A DNA stretch of 64,000 nt from Roseovarius mucosus DSM 17069 (GTDB lineage Bacteria; Pseudomonadota; Alphaproteobacteria; Rhodobacterales; Rhodobacteraceae), in contig NZ_KN293980.1 of NCBI RefSeq assembly GCF_000768555.3, forward strand, positions 282,947 to 346,946, read 5' to 3'. Within the stretch, counting starts at the first letter, position 1; each line of letters opens with the position of its first letter. The position numbers and the translations under genes are program-made. Of the stretch, positions 14,160 to 22,468 are shown piece after piece. Below the pieces are notes generated by a model. The model searched no databases. It was not told the origin of the DNA and worked only from the letters and a program-made list of their open reading frames with translations.

Positions 14160-14993
14160 ATGAGCCAAGCAGACAACACCGGATTGCCCTTTTTCAAGAT
14201 GCATGGGCTGGGAAACGATTTTGTCGTGCTGGATGGGCGTGGCCGCGATCTGGGGCTGACACCTGCGTTGATCATGGCCATCGCCGACCGGCATCGGGGA
14301 ATCGGGTTCGATCAGTTGGCGGTGATAACGCAGGGCATGGGTGATGCGCATCTGACGTTCTACAATGCCGATGGCTCGACCTCGGCCGCCTGTGGCAACG
14401 CCACGCGCTGTATCGCGCGGCATCTGATGGAGGAGAGCGGCAAGACGCGGCTCGATCTGAGCACGGCGCGGGGTGCGCTGGTGGCGGTGGATGCAGGCGG
14501 CGGCCTGACCTCGGTCAATATGGGACAGCCGCAGCTTGACTGGGCCGAGATTCCGCTGGCTGAGGCAATGGATACGCTGGAACTGCCCATCGAGGGCGGG
14601 CCGGTGGCCACGGGCATGGGCAATCCGCATTGCACGTTTTTTGTCGCGGATGCCGAGGCGGTGACGCTGGAGCAATTCGGGCCGCGCTATGAGCATCACC
14701 CGCTCTACCCTGAGCGGACCAATGTGCAGGTGGCCACGGTCATTGGCGCGGATCACATTCGCATGCGCGTCTGGGAGCGGGGGGTTGGCGTGACGCTGGC
14801 CTCTGGCTCGTCGTCCTGTGCAACGGCGGTGGCGGCGGCGCGGCGGGGTCTGACGGGGCGTGCGGTGCGGATTGATCTTGATGGGGGCACGATCCATGTC
14901 GACTGGCGCGAGGATGGCGTCTGGATGACCGGAGAGACGGCGCATGTGGCAAGCGGCGTTTTCACGCCTGCGTTTCTGGTGGCCCACCGATGA
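14160..14993 (+). CDS. dapF: Diaminopimelate epimerase (atypical active site)
   Basis: A 277-residue DapF homologue for lysine and peptidoglycan synthesis (LL-DAP to meso-DAP). Family motifs are in order: FFKMHGLGNDFVVLDGR, FYNADGSTSAACGNATR with catalytic Cys78, MGNPHCTFF and WERGVGVTLASGSSSCATAV. At the position of the second catalytic cysteine (E. coli Cys217, motif ACGSGAC) this protein has Ser215, in ASGSSSC. The cysteine is therefore missing unless Cys219 substitutes. The start at 14160 aligns with the family N terminus. The mtaB start overlaps its stop (ATGA), and a DapC-like aminotransferase follows mtaB. Confidence 0.88.
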   Translation: MSQADNTGLPFFKMHGLGNDFVVLDGRGRDLGLTPALIMAIADRHRGIGFDQLAVITQGMGDAHLTFYNADGSTSAACGNATRCIARHLMEESGKTRLDLSTARGALVAVDAGGGLTSVNMGQPQLDWAEIPLAEAMDTLELPIEGGPVATGMGNPHCTFFVADAEAVTLEQFGPRYEHHPLYPERTNVQVATVIGADHIRMRVWERGVGVTLASGSSSCATAVAAARRGLTGRAVRIDLDGGTIHVDWREDGVWMTGETAHVASGVFTPAFLVAHR

Positions 14994-16249
14994 GCGCAGC
15001 GCCGAAATTCACCACGCTGGGCTGTCGGCTCAACGCCTATGAAACCGAGGCGATGAAGGAATTGGCGGGCCAAGCTGGCCTGGGCAATGCGGTGATTGTC
15101 AACACCTGCGCGGTGACATCCGAGGCGGTGCGCAAGGCGCGGCAGGAAATCCGGCGCTTGCGGCGCGAGAATCCGGGCGCACGGTTGATCGTGACCGGCT
15201 GTGCCGCACAGACCGAGCCCGAGACCTTTGCCGCGATGGCGGAAGTGGATGCGGTGATCGGCAATACCGAGAAGATGGCGGCGGATACATGGGCGCGGCT
15301 GGCCGGGGATTTCATCGGCGAGACCGAACGGGTGCTGGTCGATGACATCATGTCGGTGCGCGAGACGGCGGGGCATCTGATCGACGGGTTCGGCAGCCGC
15401 AGCCGCGCCTATGTGCAGGTTCAGAACGGCTGCGATCATCGCTGCACCTTTTGCATCATCCCGTTTGGCCGGGGCAATTCGCGCTCTGTGCCTGCCGGTG
15501 TCGTGGTCGAGCAGATAAAGCGGCTGGTGGGGGCGGGCTATAACGAGGTCGTGCTGACCGGCGTGGACCTGACAAGCTGGGGGGCGGATTTGCCCGCCGC
15601 GCCGAAACTCGGCGATCTGGTGATGCGGATTCTGCGCCTGGTGCCGGACCTGCCGCGCCTGCGGATTTCGTCGATCGATTCCATTGAGGTGGATGACAAC
15701 CTGATGCAGGCGATTGCCACCGAGCCGCGTCTGATGCCGCATCTGCATCTGAGCCTGCAACATGGCGATGATCTGATCCTCAAGCGGATGAAACGGCGGC
15801 ATTTGCGCGAGGACGCCATTCGCTTTGCCGAAGAGGCGCGACGCTTGCGTCCCGAGATGACCTTTGGCGCGGATATTATCGCAGGCTTTCCGACCGAGAC
15901 CGAGGCGGCATTCGAGAACTCGCTGCGGCTGGTGGAGGAGTGTCACCTCACGTGGCTGCATGTCTTTCCCTATTCCCCGCGCCCCGGCACGCCAGCCGCC
16001 CGGATGCCGCAGGTCAAAGGCCCGGAGATCAAGGCGCGGGCCGCGCGGTTGCGCGCGGCGGGTGAGGCGCGCGTTGCCGCCCATCTGGCCGAACAGCAGG
16101 GGCGCGCCCACGCGGTGCTGATGGAGGCCCCGCGCATGGGCCGTACCGAGCAATTCACCGAGGTGGTTTTCGAGAGCGACCGCCCCGAAGGACAGATCGT
16201 GCAGGCGCGTGTCACGGGCTGGCAGGGCGGACACCTGACCGCGGCCTGA
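14990..16249 (+). CDS. mtaB: tRNA t6A37 methylthiotransferase MtaB
   Basis: A 419-residue radical-SAM enzyme adding a methylthio group to t6A37 of tRNA. The N-terminal UPF0004 domain starts TTLGCRLNAYETEAM and has cluster cysteines in LGC, NTCAV and VTGCAAQ. The radical-SAM motif is GCDHRCTFCIIPFGRG (Cys at about 147, 151, 154). A TRAM-like C terminus ends the protein. CRLNAYE at the N terminus fits MtaB rather than MiaB (usually GCQMN) or RimO. The start overlaps the dapF stop by four bases, implying translational coupling. Confidence 0.93.
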   Translation: MSAAPKFTTLGCRLNAYETEAMKELAGQAGLGNAVIVNTCAVTSEAVRKARQEIRRLRRENPGARLIVTGCAAQTEPETFAAMAEVDAVIGNTEKMAADTWARLAGDFIGETERVLVDDIMSVRETAGHLIDGFGSRSRAYVQVQNGCDHRCTFCIIPFGRGNSRSVPAGVVVEQIKRLVGAGYNEVVLTGVDLTSWGADLPAAPKLGDLVMRILRLVPDLPRLRISSIDSIEVDDNLMQAIATEPRLMPHLHLSLQHGDDLILKRMKRRHLREDAIRFAEEARRLRPEMTFGADIIAGFPTETEAAFENSLRLVEECHLTWLHVFPYSPRPGTPAARMPQVKGPEIKARAARLRAAGEARVAAHLAEQQGRAHAVLMEAPRMGRTEQFTEVVFESDRPEGQIVQARVTGWQGGHLTAA

Positions 16250-16442
16250 GCGCGCAAGCCCAAGCCAGAGCGCGCGGGGCAGGGTGGCGCCGGGTATTTG
16301 CAGAACAAGGAAAGCCGGGGGCCTTGCCAAAAATGCCACAATTCGGGGGCTAGGCCCTTGGTTTTGCTGGACCTGAGGGCAGGGCTTAGTTAGATTTGAG
16401 GAAACGGGACGCGAATGATCCCGAACCTTGAGGCAGTATCAG

Positions 16443-17621
16443 ATGTTTCCCGAGCGGTTTGCGAACCTACCGGCCTATGCGTTTCCGCGCCTGCGGAGCT
16501 TGCTCGACGCCCATGCGCCGGGGGGCGAGGTCGTGCATATGACGATTGGCGAGCCGAAACACGCGTTTCCGCGCTGGATCGTTGATGTCATTGCGGAAAA
16601 TGCCGATGGGTTCGGGTCCTATCCGATCAACGAGGGCATGCCCGCGCTGTTGCAGGCGGCAAGCGACTGGGTGGGGCGGCGCTATGGCGTGACGCTTGAT
16701 CCGGCGAGCCGGATCATGGCGCTGAATGGCACGCGCGAGGGGCTCTATAACGCGATGATGGCGCTCAGCCCGGAACTGAAGGGCGGCAAGCGCCCGGTCG
16801 TGCTGGCGCCAAACCCGTTTTATCAGGTCTATATGGTGGCGGCGCTGAGCGTGGGGGCGGAACCGGTTTTCCTGAACGCCACCCATGAGACCGGGCATTT
16901 GCCGGATTTCGCGGCGCTGCCCGAAGAGGTTTTGAACCGGGTCACGGTGGCCTATCTGTGTTCGCCCGCCAATCCGCAAGGCACGGTGGCAAGCCGGGAG
17001 TATTGGGCCGATCTGATCCGGCTGGCGGAGCGGTATGATTTCCGCATTTTCGCCGATGAATGTTATGCCGAGATCTACCGTGACACGCCCCCGGTGGGTA
17101 TTCTGGAGGTCGCGCAGGAGATGGGTGCGGACCCAGAGCGGATCGTGGCCTTTCACAGCCTGTCGAAGCGGTCGAACCTGCCGGGGCTGCGCTCGGGCTT
17201 TGTCGCCTCTGGCCCCAAGAACATCGCGCAGATGAAGCAGTTGCGCAATTATGCCGGATCGCCCTTGCCGATGCCGTTGCAGCATGCGGCGGCACGGCTC
17301 TGGGCGGATGAGGCGCATGTGATCGAAAATCGTCGTCTCTATGGCGAGAAATACGCGATTGCCGATGAGATTCTGGGTAATCTGCCCGGCTATCGCAGCC
17401 CGGAGGCTGGATTCTTCCTTTGGCTGCCGGTCGAGGATGGTGAGGCGGCGACGCTGCGGCTCTGGCAGGAAACCGGCGTGCGGGTGCTGCCGGGGGCCTA
17501 TCTGAGCCAGGAGGCGGGGGGGGTTAACCCCGGTCAAGGCTATATTCGGGTCGCGATGGTGGCCCCCAAGGATGAGATGGCAGATGGTTTGAGACGGCTG
17601 CGTGCCTGTCTCTATGGATGA
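16443..17621 (+). CDS. dapC: PLP-dependent aminotransferase, probable succinyldiaminopimelate transaminase
   Basis: A 392-residue fold-type I aminotransferase. MTIGEPKHAFP and ALNGTREGLYNAMM lie in the N-terminal half, VAYLCSPANPQGTVAS holds the Asn-Pro of the family, FADECYAEIY has the PLP-contacting Asp, and FHSLSKRSNLPGLRSGF carries the Schiff-base Lys at about 242. Similarity to DapC-type enzymes and the nearby dapF support N-succinyl-LL-DAP aminotransferase activity in lysine biosynthesis. Substrate assignment is inference, and other class I aminotransferases are possible. ATG 16443 is preferred over an upstream TTG. Confidence 0.8.
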   Translation: MFPERFANLPAYAFPRLRSLLDAHAPGGEVVHMTIGEPKHAFPRWIVDVIAENADGFGSYPINEGMPALLQAASDWVGRRYGVTLDPASRIMALNGTREGLYNAMMALSPELKGGKRPVVLAPNPFYQVYMVAALSVGAEPVFLNATHETGHLPDFAALPEEVLNRVTVAYLCSPANPQGTVASREYWADLIRLAERYDFRIFADECYAEIYRDTPPVGILEVAQEMGADPERIVAFHSLSKRSNLPGLRSGFVASGPKNIAQMKQLRNYAGSPLPMPLQHAAARLWADEAHVIENRRLYGEKYAIADEILGNLPGYRSPEAGFFLWLPVEDGEAATLRLWQETGVRVLPGAYLSQEAGGVNPGQGYIRVAMVAPKDEMADGLRRLRACLYG

Positions 17622-17639
17622 CTGAGGACGAGGGACGAG

Positions 17640-20598
17640 ATGGCATATCAGACGCGCGGGCGCGACCCCTTGCTGGACAGCAACATGGCTGAGGCAATCG
17701 AGAAACGCGGCAAGGAATTGCTGGGTCTCGTGCTGATGGCATTGGCGCTGATGGTGGCGGCGATGGTGGTCTCGTATACCCCCGACGATCCAAGCTGGAT
17801 GTCGGCCACGGATGCGCCGGTGCAGAACTGGATGGGGCGGTTGGGCGCGTCGGTGGCGGCCCCGCTGTTCATGATCATCGGCTGGGGGTCTTGGGGCTTT
17901 GCCATCGTTGCCGGGGTTTGGGGCGCGCGGCTGGCGCTGCACCGGGGCCAGGAGCGGGCCATGGGGCGGCTCATTTTCGCGCCGATCTGGCTGGCGGTTC
18001 TGTCGCTCTATGCCGCGTCGCTGACGCCGGGGGCGGAGTGGGCGCAGACCCATAGTTTCGGTCTGGGCGGTCTTTTTGGCGATACGGTTCTGGGCGCGTT
18101 GCTGGGTATTCTGCCGGTGGGTGCGAGCGTGGGGCTCAAGCTCTTGTCGCTGGCGCTGGGTGTGGGCGTGCTGGTGATGGGGGCCTTTGTGCTGGGCTTC
18201 ACGCGGTTGGAATTGCACCGGGTGGGCCGGTTTCTGCTGGTTGGGGTGATCCTGAGCTATGCCACTGTGATGAAGGCCATGGGCCGGGGTGCTGGCGGCG
18301 CGGCGCAGGCCGGGCAGGCCGTGCAGGCGATGATGGCCGAGCGGCGTGCGCGCCGGGGCGAGGCGGCTGTTGAGCGGGCGGCGGTGCCGTTGCGGGCCGA
18401 GCCCGTGCTGGAGGGCGCGCGGGTGCGTCGGTCGGATGCCGTGCCCCTCGTGGCGGAGCGGGCTGCGCCGGTCGCGCCCAAGCCCGCGCAACCGGTGGAA
18501 AAACCGGGTGGATTGCTGGCGCGGATGCCGATGCTGATGCGCAAGCCCGAGGTCATGCCCGAGCCAGAATTAGTGGAGGCCGCGACCTATGAGGGCGAGG
18601 CCGAGATGCCCGGCGATGATCGCATCCGGGCCAAGATTTCCGATGTGATCAAGGCGCGGGTGCGCCAGAGCCCGGCGATGCGTATCGAGTCGGTGGCCCC
18701 GTTGACCAAGGGCCGGGGCCGTGGTCCTGATCCGCTGATCCTGAATACTGCGCCGCGCGGCGAGTTGCCGCCCGAGCCGCCGTTGACGGCGCGGCATGTG
18801 GTGCAAACGCCGCTGCGGGCCGAGCCGCTGTTGCGCGCTGCGGCACCGGGGAGCATGGCCGCACCCATGGTGGATTTGACCGAGGACGACGATTTCGACG
18901 CGATGATCGAGGCACTCGGGCAGGACGGATGTGCCCGAAATGACCGCGCCCGCGCCGCGGATTCCCGTGCCAGAGCCGCGCAAGGTGGTGCAGCACGCGC
19001 CGCGCAAGCCCATGCAGCCGTCTTCGCGGGCCATGGCCGAGGCGCAGCCGACGCTGAAGTTCGATACCCCGGCACAGCCGGTTTATGAATTGCCGCCGCT
19101 CAGCCTGTTGGCGGACCCCGAGCAGATTCAGCGCCACCATCTGAGCGACGAGTCGCTGGAAGAGAATGCGCGGATGCTGGAAAACGTGCTCGACGATTAC
19201 GGCGTCAAGGGCGAGATCGTAAGCGTGCGCCCGGGCCCCGTGGTTACGATGTATGAGCTGGAGCCGGCACCGGGCCTCAAGGCGAGCCGGGTGATCGGCC
19301 TGGCGGATGACATTGCGCGGTCGATGTCGGCGCTGAGCGCGCGGGTGTCCACGGTGCCGGGGCGGTCGGTCATTGGCATCGAATTGCCCAATGACAACCG
19401 CGAGATGGTGGGCTTTCGCGAAATCCTGTCGAGCCGGGCTTATGGCGATGGCAATCAGAAGCTGCCGCTTGCCCTTGGCAAGGACATTGGCGGCGATCCG
19501 ATTGTGGCCAACCTTGCCAAGATGCCCCACCTGCTCATTGCAGGGACGACCGGCTCGGGCAAATCGGTGGCGATCAACACGATGATCCTGAGCCTGCTCT
19601 ACAAGCTGACGCCCGAGGAATGCCGGTTGATCATGATCGACCCCAAGATGCTGGAACTGAGCGTTTATGACGGGATTCCGCATCTGTTGTCCCCCGTCGT
19701 GACAGACCCGAAAAAGGCGGTGGTCGCGCTCAAATGGGTGGTGGCCGAGATGGAGGACCGCTATCGCAAGATGTCCAAGATGGGCGTGCGTAACATTGAC
19801 GGCTATAACGGCCGGGTCGATGAGGCGCTGAAGAAAGGCGAGATGTTCAGCCGGACGGTGCAAACCGGGTTTGACGACGACACCGGCGAGCCGGTATTCG
19901 AGACCGAAGAATTCGCGCCCGAGAAGATGCCCTATATCGTCGTGATCGTCGACGAGATGGCCGACCTGATGATGGTCGCGGGCAAGGAGATCGAGGCCTG
20001 TATTCAGCGTCTGGCGCAGATGGCGCGGGCGAGCGGTATTCACCTCATAATGGCCACCCAGCGCCCGTCGGTCGATGTGATCACCGGCACGATCAAGGCG
20101 AATTTCCCGACGCGGATTTCGTTTCAGGTGACATCGAAAATCGACAGCCGCACCATTCTGGGCGAGATGGGGGCCGAGCAGCTTCTGGGTATGGGCGACA
20201 TGCTATACATGGCCGGGGGCGGCAAGATCACGCGCTGTCATGGGCCGTTCGTGAGCGATGAAGAGGTGGAGGAGGTGGTCAATCACCTCAAGGCCTATGG
20301 CCCGCCGACCTATGTGGGATCGGTGCTGCAAGGCCCCGATGAGGACAAGGCCGAGAGCATCGATGCGGTGCTGGGTCTCTCGTCAGGCAGCGGGGCAGAG
20401 GGTGATGACCTGCTCTATGATCAGGCGGTGGCGATCGTGATCAAGGATCGCAAATGCTCGACCTCTTATATCCAGCGGAAACTGGCGATTGGCTATAACA
20501 AGGCCGCGCGTCTGGTCGAGCAGATGGAAGATGAGGGCGTGGTCAGCGCCTCGAACCACGTCGGCAAGCGCGAGGTGCTGGTGCCGGAGCCGCAGTAG
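17640..20598 (+). pseudogene. ftsK: DNA translocase FtsK, split by a single-base frameshift
   Basis: One FtsK is encoded in two frames. Frame A (from ATG 17640) has a four-helix membrane domain (about residues 25-195) and an Ala/Pro-rich linker reading [18 protein letters not shown]. Frame B (from about 18928 to 20598) resumes [17 protein letters not shown] and holds the motor (Walker [10 protein letters not shown], Walker [16 protein letters not shown]) and the gamma winged helix ([19 protein letters not shown]). Reading CAGGACGATGTG for CAGGACGGATGTG at 18921-18933 restores one frame, so it looks like one extra G at 18927/18928. FtsK is normally needed for division and dimer resolution, so a sequencing error, or a split functional as two proteins (GTG at 18931), are both possible. 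A real null mutation is least likely. Confidence 0.85.
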
Positions 20599-20630
20599 GC
20601 GGCGGCAGGTCGCTCAGCCACGAAAATTTT

Positions 20631-20664
20631 ACGCCCCGCGCAGGTGCAATCCCGCGCGGGGCGT
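20631..20664 (+). terminator. Hairpin terminator after ftsK
   Basis: A perfect 11-bp stem ACGCCCCGCGC/GCGCGGGGCGT (20631-20641 and 20654-20664), followed by CTTATCT and preceded by AAAATTTT. It lies between ftsK and lolA, only 15 bases before the lolA start, so lolA probably has separate or read-through transcription. Confidence 0.65.
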
Positions 20665-20678
20665 CTTATCTGAAGGGT

Positions 20679-21284
20679 ATGAACAGGATGCGTTTTCTCA
20701 TGGTCCCCGTCCTCTGGGCGGCGATGGCCCTCCCGGCGGCGGCGGAAAAGCTGTCCTTGCCGGAAATCTCAAATTACCTGAACGGTCTGCGGACGGCCCA
20801 AGGCGCGTTTACCCAGATCAACGAGGATGGCACGATCAGCACGGGGCGGATTCTGATCAAGCGCCCCGGTCGGGTGCGGTTCGAATATGACCCGCCCGAA
20901 GAGGCGCTGGTTGTGGCCGATGGCGATACGGTGGGTGTCATTGATCCGCGGTCGAATGACGGGCCGGTGGGGTATCCGCTCAACCGCACACCGCTCAAGA
21001 TCATCCTTGCGCGCAATGTGGATCTCACGCGCGAGCGGATGGTGGTGGGGCACGCGAGCGATGGCACCTCGACCACGGTGCGCGCGCAGGACCCGGCCAA
21101 CCCCGAATATGGCAGCATTGATCTTGTCTTTACCGGCAGCCCGGTCGAGTTGCGCCAATGGGTGATCCATGACGGCAGCGGCAGCCAGACCACGGTTGTT
21201 CTAGGGGATATGGAGCGCGATGTACGGCTGAATGACGAGAATTTCGTCATTCCGGGCAAAGAACGGATGCGGGTAGATCGCTGA
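20679..21284 (+). CDS. lolA: Outer-membrane lipoprotein carrier protein LolA
   Basis: A 201-residue periplasmic chaperone that would carry lipoproteins from LolCDE to the outer membrane. There is a signal peptide (FLMVPVLWAAMALPAAAEKL, cleavage after AAA), then the LolA fold: YLNGLRTAQGAFTQINEDG, GRILIKRPGRVRFEYDPP, VADGDTVGVIDPRSN and LRQWVIHDGSGSQTTVVLGD. The R/K-PGR-RFEYDPP block is the family hallmark. It follows ftsK, as is common in alphaproteobacteria. Confidence 0.92.
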   Translation: MNRMRFLMVPVLWAAMALPAAAEKLSLPEISNYLNGLRTAQGAFTQINEDGTISTGRILIKRPGRVRFEYDPPEEALVVADGDTVGVIDPRSNDGPVGYPLNRTPLKIILARNVDLTRERMVVGHASDGTSTTVRAQDPANPEYGSIDLVFTGSPVELRQWVIHDGSGSQTTVVLGDMERDVRLNDENFVIPGKERMRVDR

Positions 21285-21309
21285 GCCCGCGCCGCAGGCC
21301 CAGCGGTTC

Positions 21310-21912
21310 TCAGATCAGGCCACGCCCCAGAGAACAGGTGCCAAGCTGTGCGCGGTAGGTCTGCGACCGGCTCTCGACACTGTCGGCGACGCGCAGGAGC
21401 CACGGCTTGCTGTTGTGGCTGCCGCGGGCAAAGCCCGTGCGACCGTCATGGTAGGCAAGATACTGGTTGCGCGCATCCGTGAGCGGGATTCCAAGGCTCT
21501 GATTGGATTTGGCCATATACCAGCCCATGAAATCCGTGGCATCGGCGATATCGGTGCGGCGCGCGCCAAAGCGGCCCGTCTCGCGCTGATATTCTTCCCA
21601 TGTGCCATCAAGCGCCTGGCTATAGCCATAGGCAGAGCTGACGCGACCCGTGGGAATCACCCCAAGGGTCCAGCGGAACGGCGTGCGCGCGTCGCTGATG
21701 AATTTGCTTTCCTGATAAATGGTGGCCATCTGCACATGCGCGGGCACGCCCCATCTGCGCTCTGTCGCGCGGAAGGCGCGGGCGTATTCGGGGCGCTCAT
21801 TCAGAATGGCGCATGCGTGGTCCAGATTGCGCGGCGCGGTGCCATAGCCATTGCCGCCGCCACAAGACGCCAGCACAAACAACACCATCAACGCGCGAAG
21901 AGTTCTGCTCAT
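21310..21912 (-). CDS. Lipoprotein with transglycosylase SLT domain
   Basis: A 200-residue protein with lipobox LASCGGG (Cys17) and an SLT lysozyme-like domain. The catalytic Glu is in VQMATIYQESKFISDAR (about residue 68), followed by AYGYSQALDGTWEEYQ and TDARNQYLAYHDGRTGFARG, which correspond to the GLMQ- and AYNAG-like family segments. It would cleave peptidoglycan from the outer-membrane side, releasing anhydro-muropeptides. It is convergent with lolA and divergent from hspQ across a 190-base gap. Confidence 0.85.
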   Translation of the reverse strand: MSRTLRALMVLFVLASCGGGNGYGTAPRNLDHACAILNERPEYARAFRATERRWGVPAHVQMATIYQESKFISDARTPFRWTLGVIPTGRVSSAYGYSQALDGTWEEYQRETGRFGARRTDIADATDFMGWYMAKSNQSLGIPLTDARNQYLAYHDGRTGFARGSHNSKPWLLRVADSVESRSQTYRAQLGTCSLGRGLI

Positions 21913-22102
21913 TTGCCTCTCGCTCTCTTTTTTTCAGGCAGTTTACCGGAAACTCTGGCCGGGGGAAATCACGAATTCGCAGGGTTTTGGGGGGTGGCGC
22001 TGTCACGCCTGCGTTCACAGACTGTTTCTCGCATGTTTCAGCCGACTGTTGGACAAACCACCCTTGAAAGGTTTACAATCCATAGGTAGGGGCAAACGCG
22101 AT

Positions 22103-22429
22103 ATGATTAAAACACGTGCAAAATATCATCTGGGCCAGGTGGTCCGTCACAAGAAGCACCCGTTTCGCGGGGTGATCTTTGATGTCGATCCGCAATTCTC
22201 GAATACCGAGGAATGGTATGCCTCGATTCCCGAGGATAGCCGCCCATCCAAGGAACAGCCGTTCTATCACCTGCTCGCGGAAAATGAGCAGAGCTATTAC
22301 GTGGCCTATGTGAGCGAACAGAACCTGGTGGCGGATTATTCCGGAGAGCCGGTGGGGCATCCCGATATTCCCGATCTCTTCGGGCCGTTCGAGGATGGGC
22401 ATTACCCGCTGCATTTTCAGCTGAATTGA
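22103..22429 (+). CDS. hspQ: Heat shock protein HspQ
   Basis: A 108-residue HspQ (YccV family) protein: KYHLGQVVRHKKHPFRGVIF, VDPQFSNTEEWY and QPFYHLLAENEQSYYVAYVS are highly typical. In E. coli HspQ stimulates Lon proteolysis of selected substrates and helps degrade mutant DnaA. ATG 22103 gives the family length. It is an isolated gene with a terminator-like hairpin after it. No EcfG box is seen upstream, so it appears to lie outside the GSR regulon. Confidence 0.93.
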   Translation: MIKTRAKYHLGQVVRHKKHPFRGVIFDVDPQFSNTEEWYASIPEDSRPSKEQPFYHLLAENEQSYYVAYVSEQNLVADYSGEPVGHPDIPDLFGPFEDGHYPLHFQLN

Positions 22430-22438
22430 GCGGGAAAA

Positions 22439-22458
22439 GGGTGGGTTTGCACCCACCC
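22439..22458. terminator. Hairpin between convergent hspQ and ggt
   Basis: A perfect 8-bp stem GGGTGGGT/ACCCACCC with loop TTGC. On the minus strand it is followed by CTTTTCCC, a short T tract. It probably ends both transcripts. Confidence 0.65.
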
Positions 22459-22468
22459 CAGAGGTCAA

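Noticed and set aside
14753..16339. A 528-codon open frame on the minus strand across mtaB.
   Set aside because: It is a shadow of mtaB in high-GC DNA: low-complexity His/Arg/Gln composition, no domain and no ribosome binding site, while the plus strand holds a complete radical-SAM enzyme.
16467..18491. A 674-codon minus-strand open frame across the aminotransferase and ftsK.
   Set aside because: Arg/His/Gln-rich with no recognisable domain; the plus strand has the clear aminotransferase and FtsK sequences.
18921..18940. Programmed frameshift in ftsK.
   Set aside because: No slippery heptamer, A-run or strong stimulatory hairpin is seen at the junction, so base-call error or true mutation is simpler.
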